This document shows positions 1 through 8,406 of a DNA stretch of 64,000 nt, piece by piece. The notes under the pieces are model-generated. The model did not search any database. It was given only the letters and a program-made list of their open reading frames with translations, and was not told where the DNA came from. The stretch spans positions 36,950,493 through 37,014,492 of the forward strand of contig OX328108.1 of the NCBI GenBank assembly GCA_946811185.2. Direction: 5' to 3'. Position 1 is the first letter of the stretch. Every line of letters begins with the position of its first letter. Origin of the DNA: Hippopus hippopus (Eukaryota; Mollusca; Bivalvia; Cardiida; Cardiidae). Both the position numbers and the translations under genes were made by a program.

Positions 1-351
1 ATAACAAGAAACCCAGTTACGTTGACTACCGTCTCATACGTGCCAGTTATGCGCCCGCGAAAACATGAAAAATCGACTTACGGCACATTCCATCGCAGAC
101 GACACCTCTTGCTTAAATCAAATATAGGGAATTTTTTTTTGTTCTTTTTTATCTTACTAGGGCCATTGAAATGGCATTGATAGTTTGAATATGCTCAGAT
201 GATCAATGTACAGTGTAGAAACCCCAGAAGATAATGTCACAAGTGCCTAAAAAAGACTGAAAACTCTTTCAGTAGCAACTGATTTCTATTGCATAAATCA
301 AACAAAGGGAACTAAATTTTTATTATTATTTTTTTAATCTCTTTTTATACC
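1..351 (+). repeat. A dimer immediately before L copy 1 ('pre-L' variant)
   Basis: One ~350 bp A dimer, entering at its first bases. It is the 'pre-L' subtype that precedes most L copies: GTTATGCGCCCGCG and AAAACATGAAA in the first half, CTTAAATCAAAT, GGGCCATTGAAATGGC at the mid-dimer junction, ATAGTTTGAATATG, and GAAGATAATGTCACAAGTGCCT in the second half. Ordinary dimers have GTTACGCACCCGCG, AAAACACGAAA, GGGCCATTTTATTGGC and ATACTTTGAATATG instead. No gene. Confidence 0.95.
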
Positions 352-520
352 GTGACAAGAAATCCAGTTGCGTTGACTACCGTCCCATACGTGCTAGTTA
401 TGTGCCCGCGAAAACATGAAAAATCAACTTACGGCACATTCCATAGCAGACGACACCTGTTGCCTAAGTCAAATATAGGGAAATTTTTTTTTTCGTTTCC
501 TCTTACTAGGGCCATTGAAT

Positions 521-680
521 TGGTTACGATGACTATCGCACCCATACGTGACCGTTACGTGCTGTGCATAAAATCATAAAATCAACTAGGACACTTTCGG
601 AGGCAACTGATACCTGTTGCACAAATCAAAGAAAGGTAAACCAAATTCGTTTTCTTACCAAGGTCATGAAAAACATTGAA
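521..680 (+). repeat. Diverged ~160-bp half-unit relative inside L (b2)
   Basis: This stretch aligns by eye with the A first half. It begins GTTACGATGACTATCG against GTTGCGTTGACTACCG in A, then shares CATACGTG followed by GTTACG. Further on, CAACTGATACCTGTTGC lines up with GACGACACCTGTTGC, CAAATCAAAG with TAAGTCAAAT, and TTTTCTTACCAAGGTCAT with TTTCTCTTACTAGGGCCAT. The shared TTGC landmark at 617 lies 157 bp after its counterpart at 460. It repeats at the same place in all 22 L copies. I infer an older monomer generation preserved only within L. Confidence 0.8.
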
Positions 681-820
681 CCAGTTTTGGTGACCGTGTG
701 AGTCATAAGTCGATTTTATGTTTAACCGCTGCGCAAAAACATTGATTCAGAAGCAACGGGTTGCTGTTGCATAAACTTTTTCCAATAAGAAATCTTTTTC
801 TTGTTTGAAGAATTTAGAAA
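681..820 (+). repeat. Second diverged half-unit relative inside L (b3)
   Basis: Weaker relative of the A half-unit. It keeps GGTTGCTGTTGCATAAACTTTTTCC in the place of ACACCTGTTGC...GGGAAATTTTTT, and starts TTTTGGTGACCGTGTGAGTCATAAGTCG at the place of the GTTGACTACCGTC block. The TTGC landmark at 777 is 160 bp after that of the preceding unit. Homology to A fades after ~820, which I take as the left edge of the non-A part of L. A dot-plot at low stringency would place the edge better. Confidence 0.6.
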
Positions 821-887
821 TAGGCCAATGAAATACAATAAGATATAAGAATGACTAATAATAAAAATAGGTAAAATAGATAAAATG

Positions 888-961
888 GCAAAGTTAGGGA
901 TTCAACCTTTGACCATCAGGACCCAAAAAAGGTCTTGGTGCAGGGGTCAAACCCTCTTTGC
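888..961. other. 74-bp imperfect inverted repeat (hairpin) in L
   Basis: Outer arms GCAAAG (888) and CTTTGC (ending 961) pair. Inward, GGG pairs with CCC and TTTGACC with GGTCAAA, with extra bases on the left arm. An inner GACC...GGTC pair closes a small loop. About 16 outer pairs are possible. The same segment starts 536 bp into every L copy I checked (for example 2934-3007 and 5057-5130), and I noticed no substitution in it. It contains a partial match to a tRNA B-box (GGGTCAAACCC), but no tRNA fold works. Function unknown. Confidence 0.7.
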
Positions 962-1428
962 GATTGAATAGGCTCAAATGACCCGAAGATTTAACATAGA
1001 TATACAGAGATTTCCCCCCCTTCCAATCTGCCAATCAAATCTCAGGCCTCTATTAAATTATCCAATCACAGAAGCTTTTAGAAAATCAAAATGGCGTCCA
1101 ATCAGCCAATCAAATCTCATCCCTCTCTCCAAATTATCCAATCAGAAAAGCTTTGAGAAATTCAATATTGCGCCCAATCAGCCAATCAAATTGCAGACAC
1201 ACCCACAGAATCATCCAATCAGAAAGCTTTGAGCCATTTGAAATGGCGCCCGAAAATATCGATAGAAAACAGTGAACAAGAATCGGCATAAAAGTGGATT
1301 TTAAGTCTTCTTTGAAGGCTGTTATGCAGTCCTTGGCAAACTGCCAGGCATGCACCCTCCACACATGCCAGATTTCACTGAAAATGGGCGAAAATTTAAG
1401 AAAACAGGGTGACAGAAGACCTTGCTTT

Positions 1429-1444
1429 GGTGCCTTCTAGCACC
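1429..1444. other. Short stem-loop in L
   Basis: GGTGC, a six-base loop CTTCTA, then GCACC: a perfect 5-bp stem. It does not match the histone 3' stem-loop consensus, and no T-run follows that would suggest a terminator. Copy 22 changes both the loop-side base and the 3' arm (GGTGCGTTCTAGTACC), so the pairing is not conserved there. Likely incidental. Confidence 0.4.
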
Positions 1445-1509
1445 TTGCAAGAGTGACTTCCCCTGATCTCTTGATTCGATTTGCTTTTCTAATTCAGGCC
1501 AACTGCCAT

Positions 1510-1555
1510 ACTGTACATTGATACTTTAAATATGCTAAGATGATCAATGTACAGT
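1510..1555. other. 13-bp perfect inverted repeat at the L-to-A junction
   Basis: Left arm ACTGTACATTGAT at 1510-1522 and right arm ATCAATGTACAGT at 1543-1555 are exact reverse complements separated by 20 bases. Ordinary A dimers have only the inner 7 bp (CATTGAT/ATCAATG). The outer 6 bp of the left arm are supplied by the last bases of the non-A part of L. The structure therefore exists only at the point where L rejoins A, in all L copies seen. Confidence 0.85.
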
Positions 1556-1698
1556 GTAGAAACCCCAGAAAAGAAGAAAATAATGTCACAAGTGGCCAAA
1601 AAAGACTGAAAACTCTTTCAGTAGCAACTGATTTCTATTGCATAAATCAAACAAAGGGAACTAAATTTTATTATTATTTTTTTTAATCTCTTTTTACC

Positions 1699-2397
1699 GT
1701 AACAAGAAACCCAGTTACGTTGGCTACTGTCTCATACGTGCCAGTTACGCACCCACGAAAACACAAAAAATCGACTTACGGCACATTCCATAGCAGACGA
1801 CACCTCTTGCTTAAGTCAAATATAAGGAATTTTTTTTGTTCTTTTTTATCTTACTAGGGCCATTTTATTGGCATTGATACTTTGAATATGCTCAGATGAT
1901 CAATGTACAGTGTAGAAACCCCAGAAAATAATGTCACAAGTGGCTGAAAAAGACTGAAAAGTCTTTCAGTAGCAACTGATTTCTATTGCATAAATCAAAC
2001 AAAGGGAACTAAATTTTATTATTATTTTTTTTAATCTCTTTTTACCGTAACAAGAAACCCAGTTACGTTGACTACCGTGTCATACGTGCCAGTTACGCAC
2101 CCGCGAAAACACGAAAAATCGACTTACGGCACATTCCATAGCAGACGACACCTCTTGCTGAAGTCAAATATAGGGAATTTTTTTTTGTTCTTTTTTATCT
2201 TACTAGGGCCATTGAAATGGCATTGATAGTTTGAATATGCTCAGATGATCAATGTACAGTGTAGAAACCCCAGAAGATAATGTCACAAGTGCCTAAAAAA
2301 GACTGAAAACTCTTTCAGTAGCAACTGATTTCTATTGCATAAATCAAACAAAGGGAACTAAATTTTTATTATTCTTTTTTTAATCTCTTTTTATACC
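1699..2397 (+). repeat. Two A dimers (reference for block A)
   Basis: Dimers 1699-2046 (348 bp) and 2047-2397 (351 bp). Each has two half-units. The first carries GTTACGTTGACTACCG, CATACGTGCCAGTTACG and CACCTCTTGC, then a T-run; the second carries the CATTGAT...ATCAATG inverted repeat, TTTCAGTAGCAACTG, ATTGC, CAAACAAAGGGAAC, then a T-run. The TTGC/ATTGC landmarks alternate at 179 and 169 bp. The first dimer has private changes (GTTGGCTACTGTC, ACCCACGAAAACACAAAAA) shared only with the dimer at 5944. The second is a hybrid: ordinary first half, pre-L second half. No gene in these 699 bp. Confidence 0.96.
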
Positions 2398-3071
2398 GTG
2401 ACAAGAAATCCAGTTGCGTTGACTACCGTCCCATACGTGCCAGTTATGCGCCCGCGAAAACATGAAAAATCGACTTACGGCACATTCCATAGCAGACGAC
2501 ACCTGTTGCCTAAGTCAAATATAGGGAAATTTTTTTTTTCGTTTTCTCTTACTAGGGCCATTGAATTGGTTACGATGACTATCGCACCCATACGTGACCG
2601 TTACGTGCTGTGCATAAAATCATAAAATCAACTAGGACACTTTCAGAGGCAACTGATACCTGTTGCACAAATCAAAGAAAGGTAAACCAAATTCGTTTTC
2701 TTACCAAGGTCATGAAAAACATTGAACCAATTTTGGTGACCGTGTGAGTCATAAGTCGATTTTATGTTTAACCGCTGCGCAAAAACATTGATTCAGAAGC
2801 AACGGGTTGCTGTTGCATAAACTTTTTCCAATAAGAAATCTTGTTCTTGTTTGAAGAATTTAGAAATAGGCCAATGAAATACAATAAGATGTAAGAATGA
2901 CTAATAATAAAAATAGGTAAAATAGATAAAATGGCAAAGTTAGGGATTCAACCTTTGACCATCAGGACCCAAAAAAGGTCTTGGTGCAGGGGTCAAACCC
3001 TCTTTGCGATTGAATAGGCTCAAATGACCCGAAGATTTAACATAGATATACAGAGATTTCCCCCCCCCCTT

Positions 3072-3372
3072 CCAATCTGCCAATCAAATCTCAGGCCTCT
3101 ATTAAATTATCCAATCACAGAAGCTTTTAGAAAATCAAAATGGCGTCCAATCTGCCAATCAAATCTCAGGCCTCTATTAAATTATCCAATCACAGAAGCT
3201 TTTAGAAAATCAAAATGGCGTCCAATCAGCCAATCAAATCTCATCCCTCTCTCCAAATTATCCAATCAGAAAAGCTTTGAGAAATTCAATATTGCGCCCA
3301 ATCAGCCAATCAAATTGCAGACACACCCACAGAATCATCCAATCAGAAAGCTTTGAGCCATTTGAAATGGCG
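3072..3372 (+). repeat. 75-bp CCAAT minisatellite, four units (reference copy)
   Basis: Units start at 3072, 3147, 3222 and 3298 (75, 75, 76 and 75 bp). Each opens with a CCAATC-NG-CCAATC pair, has ATCCAATCA about 40 bp later, and closes with AGAAGCTTT or AAAAGCTTT and a (T)GGCG end. That gives 12 CCAAT boxes in 301 bp, all on the + strand. Units 1 and 2 are near identical; 3 and 4 are more diverged. AGCCAATCA matches the published NF-Y consensus (RRCCAATSR) exactly. Copies 1 and 21 of L have three units; the others have four. A few copies have lost single boxes (see copies 4, 20, 21). Confidence 0.95.
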
Positions 3373-3471
3373 CCCGAAAATATCGATAGAAAACAGTGAA
3401 CAAGAATCGGCATAAAAGTGGATTTTAAGTCTTCTTTGAAGGCTGTTATGCAGTCCTTGGCAAACTGCCAG
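3373..3471 (+). promoter_or_regulatory. Promoter-like segment downstream of the CCAAT units
   Basis: After the last CCAAT unit come the 8-bp palindrome TATCGATA (3381-3388; the core of the Drosophila DREF element), then CATAAAAG (3411-3418; one mismatch from TATAAAAG), then TTGGC-N5-GCCAG (3457-3471; one mismatch from the NFI palindrome TTGGC-N5-GCCAA), which overlaps the start of another inverted repeat, GGCATG-N11-CATGCC. The nearest CCAAT lies about 70 bp upstream of the TATA-like box, a usual distance for an RNA polymerase II promoter reading rightward. No open frame of note follows on that strand, so any product would be non-coding. Motif inference only. Confidence 0.4.
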
Positions 3472-3822
3472 GCATGCACCCTCCACACATGCCAGATTTC
3501 ACTGAAAATGGGCGAAAATTTAAGAAAACAGGGTGACAGAAGACCTTGTTTTGGTGCCTTCTAGCACCTTGCAAGAGTGACTTCCCCTGATCTCTTGATT
3601 CGATTTGCTTTTCTAATTCAGGCCAACTGCCATACTGTACATTGATACTTTAAATATGCTAAGATGATCAATGTACAGTGTAGAAACCCCAGAAAAGAAG
3701 AAAATAATGTCACAAGTGGCCAAAAAAGACTGAAAACTCTTTCAGTAGCAACTGATTTCTATTGCATAAATCAAACAAAGGGAACTAAATTTTATTATTA
3801 TTTTTTTTAATCTCTTTTTACC

Positions 3823-4520
3823 GTAACAAGAAACCCAGTTACGTTGACTACTCTCTCATACGTGCCAGTTACGCACCCGTGAAAACACGAAAAATCGACT
3901 TACGGCACATTCCATAGCAGACGACACCTCTTGCTTAAGTCAAATATAGGGAATTTTTTTTGTTCTTTTTTATCTTACTAGGGCCATTTTATTGGCATTG
4001 ATACTTTGAATATGCTCAGATGATCAATTTACAGTGTAGAAACCCCAGAAAATAATGTCACAAGTGGCTAAAAAAGACTGAAAACTCTTTCAGTAGCAAC
4101 TGATTTCTATTGCATAAATCAAACAAAGGGAACTAAATTTTATTATTATTTTTTTTAATCTCTTTTTACCGTAACAAGAAACCCAGTTACGTTGACTACC
4201 GTGTCATACGTGCCAGTTACGCACCCGCGAAAACACGAAAAATCGACTTACGGCACATTCCATAGCAGACGACACCTCTTGCTTAAGTCAAATATAGGGA
4301 ATTTTTTTTGTTCTTTTTTATCTTACTAGGGCCATTTTATTGGCATTGATACTTTAAATATGCTCAGATGATCAATGTACAGTGTAGAAACCCCAGAAGA
4401 TAATGTTACAAGTGCCTAAAAAAGACTGAAAAGTCTTTCAGTAGCAACTGATTTCTATTGCATAAATCAAACAAAGGGAACTAAATTTTTATTATTTTTT
4501 TTTTAATCTCTTTTTATACC
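3823..4520 (+). repeat. Two A dimers
   Basis: Dimers 3823-4170 and 4171-4520. The first has ACTCTCTCATACG and CACCCGTGAAAAC, and TCAATTTACAG in place of TCAATGTACAG. The second belongs to a different pre-L subtype from most: GGGCCATTTTATTGGC with ACTTTAAATATGCTCAG, AATGTTACAAGTGCC and GAAAAGTCTTTC. The same subtype precedes L copies 8 and 9. No gene. Confidence 0.95.
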
Positions 4521-5943
4521 GTGACAAGAAATCCAGTTGCGTTGACTACCGTCCCATACGTGCCAGTTATGCGCCCGCGAAAACATGAAAAATCGACTTA
4601 CGGCACATTCCATAGCAGACGACACCTGTTGCCTAAGTCAAATATAGGGAATTTTTTTTTTTCGTTTTCTCTTACTAGGGCCATTGAATTGGTTACGATG
4701 ACTATCGCACCCATACGTGACCGTTACGTGCTGTGCATAAAATCATAAAATCAACTAGGACACTTTCGGAGGCAACTGATACCTGTTGCACAAATCAAAG
4801 AAAGGTAAACCAAATTCGTTTTCTTACCAAGGTCATGAAAAACATTGAACCAATTTTGGTGACCGTGTGAGTCATAAGTCGATTTTATGTTTAACCGCTG
4901 CACACAAACATTGATTCAGAAGCAACGGGTTGCTGTTGCATAAACTTTTTCCAATAAGAAATCTTGTTCTTGTTTGAAGAATTTAGAAATAGGCCAATGA
5001 AATACAATAAGATGTAAGAATGACTAATAATAAAAATAGGTAAAATAGATAAAATGGCAAAGTTAGGGATTCAACCTTTGACCATCAGGACCCAAAAAAG
5101 GTCTTGGTGCAGGGGTCAAACCCTCTTTGCGATTGAATAGGCTCAAATGACCCGAAGATTTAACATAGATATACAGAGATTTCCCCTCCCTTCCAATCTG
5201 CCAATCAAATCTCAGGCCTCTATTAAATTATCCAATCACAGAAGCTTTTAGAAAATCAAAATGGCTTCCAATCTGCCAATCAAATCTCAGGCCTCTATTA
5301 AATTATCCAATCACAGAAGCTTTTAGAAAATCAAAATGGCGTCCAATCAGCCAATCAAATCTCATTCCTCTCTCCAAATTATCCAATCAGAAAAGCTTTG
5401 AGAAATTCAATATTGCGCCCAATCAGCCAATCAAATTGCAGACACACCCACAGAATCATCCAATCAGAAAGCTTTGAGCCATTTGAAATGGCGCCCGAAA
5501 ATATCGATAGAAAACAGTGAACAAGAATCGGCATAAAAGTGGATTTTAAGTCTTCTTTGAAGGCTGTTATGCAGTCCTTGGCAAACTGCCAGGCATGCAC
5601 CCTCCACACATGCCAGATTTCACTGAAAATGGGCGAAAATTTAAGAAAACAGGGTGACAGAAGACCTTGCTTTGGTGCCTTCTAGCACCTTGCAAGAGTG
5701 ACTTCCCCTGATCTCTTGATTCGATTTGCTTTTCTAATTCAGGCCAACTGCCATACTGTACATTGATACTTTAAATATGCTAAGATGATCAATGTACAGT
5801 GTAGAAACCCCAGAAAAGAAGAAAATAATGTCACAAGTGGCCAAAAAAGACTGAAAACTCTTTCAGTAGCAACTGATTTCTATTGCATAAATCAAACAAA
5901 GGGAACTAAATTTTATTATTATTTTTTTTAATCTCTTTTTAAC
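4521..5943 (+). repeat. L unit copy 3 (1423 bp)
   Basis: CCAAT units 5193-5493, hairpin 5057-5130, CATAAAAG about 5532-5539. The C-run is interrupted (CCCCTCCC). Private changes: ATGGCTTCC between units 1 and 2, CTCATTCCTCTC in unit 3, GCACACAAAC in the b3 part, and TTTAACGTAACAAG at the right edge. It shares CCTTGCTTTGG with copies 1 and 8. Confidence 0.96.
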
Positions 5944-8406
5944 GTAACAAGAAACCCAGTTACGTTGGCTACTGTCTCATACGTGCCAGTTACGCACCCA
6001 CGAAAACACAAAAAATCGACTTACGGCACATTCCATAGCAGACGACACCTCTTGCTTAAGTCAAATATAGGGAATTTTTTTTGTTCTTTTTTATCTTACT
6101 AGGGCCATTTTATTGGCATTGATACTTTGAATATGCTCAGATGATCAATGTACAGTGTAGAAACCCCAGAAAATAATGTCACAAGTGGCTGAAAAAGACT
6201 GAAAACTCTTTCAGTAGCAACTGATTTCTATTGCATAAATCAAACAAAGGGAACTAAATTTTATTATTATTTTTTTTTTATCTCTTTTTACCGTAACAAG
6301 AAACCCAGTTACGTTGACTACCGTCTCATACGTGCCAGTTACGCACCCGCGAAAACACGAAAAATCGACTTACGGCACATTCCATAGCAGACGACACCTC
6401 TTGCTTAAGTCAAATATAGGGAATTTTTTTTGTTCTTTTTTATCTTACTAGGGCCATTTTATTGGCATTGATACTTTGAATATGCTCAGATGATCAATGT
6501 ACAGTGTAGAAACCCCAGAAAATAAGAAAATAATGTCACAAGTGGCTGAAAAAGACTGAAAACTCTTTCAGTAGCAACTGATTTCTATTGCATAAATCAA
6601 ACAAAGGGAACTAAATTTTATTATTATTTTTTTTAATCTCTTTTTACCGTAACAAGAAACCCAGTTACGTTGACTACCGTGTCATACGTGCCAGTTACGC
6701 ACCCGCGAAAACACGAAAAATCGACTTACGGCACATTCCATAGCAGACGACACCTCTTGCTTAAGTCAAATATAGGGAATTTTTTTTGTTCTTTTTTATC
6801 TTACTAGGGCCATTTTATTGGCATTGATACTTTGAATATGCTCAGATGATCAATGTACAGTGTAGAAACCCCAGAAAATAAGAAAATAATGTCACAAGTG
6901 GCTGAAAAAGACTGAAAACTCTTTCAGTAGCAACTGATTTCTATTGCATAAATCAAACAAAGGGAACTAAATTTTATTATTATTTTTTTTTTATCTCTTT
7001 TTACCGTAACAAGAAACCCAGTTACGTTGACTACCGTGTCATACGTGCCAGTTACGCACCCGCGAAAACACGAAAAATCGACTTACGGCACATTCCATAG
7101 CAGACGACACCTCTTGCTTAAGTCAAATATAGGGAATTTTTTTTTGTTCTTTTTTATCTTACTAGGGCCATTTTATTGGCATTGATACTTTGAATATGCT
7201 CAGATGATCAATGTACAGTGTAAAAACCCCAGAAGATAATGTCACAAGTGGCTAAAAAAGACTGAAAACTCTTTCAGTAGCAACTGATTTCTATTGCATA
7301 AATCAAACAAAGGGAACTAAATTTTATTATTATTTTTTTTAATCTCTTTTTACCGTAACAAGAAACCCAGTTACGTTGACTACCGTGTCATACGTGCCAG
7401 TTACGCACCCGCGAAAACACGAAAAATCGACTTACGGCACATTCCATAGCAGACGACACCTCTTGCTTAAGTCAAATATAGGGAATTTTTTTTGTTCTTT
7501 TTTATCTTACTAGGGCCATTTTATTGGCATTGATACTTTGAATATGCTCAGATGATCAATGTACAGTGTAGAAACCCCAGAAAATAAGAAAATAATGTCA
7601 CAAGTGGCTGAAAAAGACTGAAAACTCTTTCAGTAGCAACTGATTTCTATTGCATAAATCAAACAAAGGGAACTAAATTTTATTATTATTTTTTTTTTAT
7701 CTCTTTTTACCGTAACAAGAAACCCAGTTACGTTGACTACCGTCTCATACGTGCCAGTTACGCACCCGCGAAAACACGAAAAATCGACTTACGGCACATT
7801 CCATAGCAGACGACACCTCTTGCTTAAGTCAAATATAGGGAATTTTTTTTGTTCTTTTTTATCTTACTAGGGCCATTTTATTGGCATTGATACTTTGAAT
7901 ATGCTCAGATGATCAATGTACAGTGTAAAAACCCCAGAAGATAATGTCACAAGTGGCTAAAAAAGACTGAAAACTCTTTCAGTAGCAACTGATTTCTATT
8001 GCATAAATCAAACAAAGGGAACTAAATTTTATTATTTTTTTAATCTCTTTTTACCGTAACAAGAAACCCAGTTACGTTCACTACCGTCTCATACGTGCCA
8101 GTTATGCGCCCGCGAAAACATGAAAAATCGACTTACGGCACATTCCATAGCAGACGACACCTCTTGCTTAAATCAAATATAGGGAATTTTTTTTTGTTCT
8201 TTTTTATCTTACTAGGGCCATTGAAATGGCATTGATAGTTTGAATATGCTCAGATGATCAATGTACAGTGTAGAAACCCCAGAAGATAATGTTACAAGTG
8301 CCTAAAAAAGACTGAAAAGTCTTTCAGTAGCAACTGATTTCTATTGCATAAATCAAACAAAGGGAACTAAATTTTTATTATTTTTTTTTTAATCTCTTTT
8401 TATACC
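5944..8406 (+). repeat. Seven A dimers
   Basis: Dimers start at 5944, 6293, 6649, 7006, 7355, 7712 and 8056 (349, 356, 357, 349, 357, 344 and 351 bp). The length differences come from two places: GAAAATAAGAAAATAATG (long) against GAAAATAATG or GAAGATAATG (short) in the second half, and the T/ATT run at the end. Long and short dimers alternate from 6649 on. The last is a pre-L dimer with TTACGTTCACTACC. No gene in these 2.46 kb. Confidence 0.95.

Larger units (their letters stand above)
352..1698 (+). repeat. L unit copy 1 (1347 bp, 3 CCAAT units); reference copy for L sub-features
   Basis: Order inside the unit: an A-like half-unit (352-~520), two diverged relatives (~521-680 and ~681-820), an AT-rich stretch, hairpin 888-961, a C-run, three 75-bp CCAAT units at 1023, 1098 and 1174 (ending 1248), TATCGATA 1257-1264, CATAAAAG 1287-1294, an NFI-like palindrome 1333-1347, a stem-loop 1429-1444, a pyrimidine tract ending in CAG at 1497, and the 13-bp inverted repeat 1510-1555. 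From ~1516 the sequence is an A second half with the L-specific variants ACTTTAAATATGCTAAG, AAAAGAAGAAAATAATG and AAGTGGCCAAAA. It is one CCAAT unit shorter than 20 other copies. Private changes include GTGCTAGTTATGTGCCCGCG and ACCAGTTTTGG. It shares CCTTGCTTTGG with copies 3 and 8. No gene recognised. Confidence 0.96.
2398..3822 (+). repeat. L unit copy 2 (1425 bp)
   Basis: Four CCAAT units (3072-3372), hairpin 2934-3007, TATCGATA 3381-3388, CATAAAAG 3411-3418. The C-run before the CCAAT units is one of the longest in the window. A private change CTTTCAGAGG replaces CTTTCGGAGG. It has CCTTGTTTTGG, the majority allele. Confidence 0.96.

Noticed and set aside
888..961. tRNA gene or tRNA-derived SINE
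   Set aside because: There is a 6-bp acceptor-like stem and a 10/11 match to the B-box, but the T-stem does not pair at the required place, no A-box or anticodon arm can be drawn, and no SINE tail or target duplication is present.
1134..1364. Recurring 76-codon open frame on the minus strand in all 22 L copies (begins MWRVHAWQF)
   Set aside because: It lies over the CCAAT minisatellite and TATA-like segment and recurs because L recurs. The only two changes seen are both amino-acid changing (copies 20 and 22), there is no recognisable domain, and no matching promoter on that strand. Not called as a gene.
1429..1444. Histone-type 3' stem-loop or terminator
   Set aside because: The stem and loop do not match the histone consensus, there is no purine-rich element after it, no T-run follows, and there is no coding region upstream.
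830..1555. Transposable element inserted into the satellite (terminal inverted repeats, Helitron, LTR)
   Set aside because: No matching terminal repeats, no target-site duplication and no coding remnant. The single-end hairpin at 1510-1555 does not have the CTRR end of a Helitron. The origin of the non-A part of L is left open.
2398..2625. Recurring 75-codon open frame at the start of most L copies
   Set aside because: It needs a GTG start, reads through a T-run and two diverged satellite half-units, and is broken by a stop in copy 8 and by T-run length in copy 19. A chance frame in satellite DNA.
3024..3356. 84-110 codon open frame through the CCAAT units
   Set aside because: Its length follows the number of 75-bp repeats, whose unit length happens to be divisible by three, and it is open in just a few copies because of the C-run length. 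No protein features.
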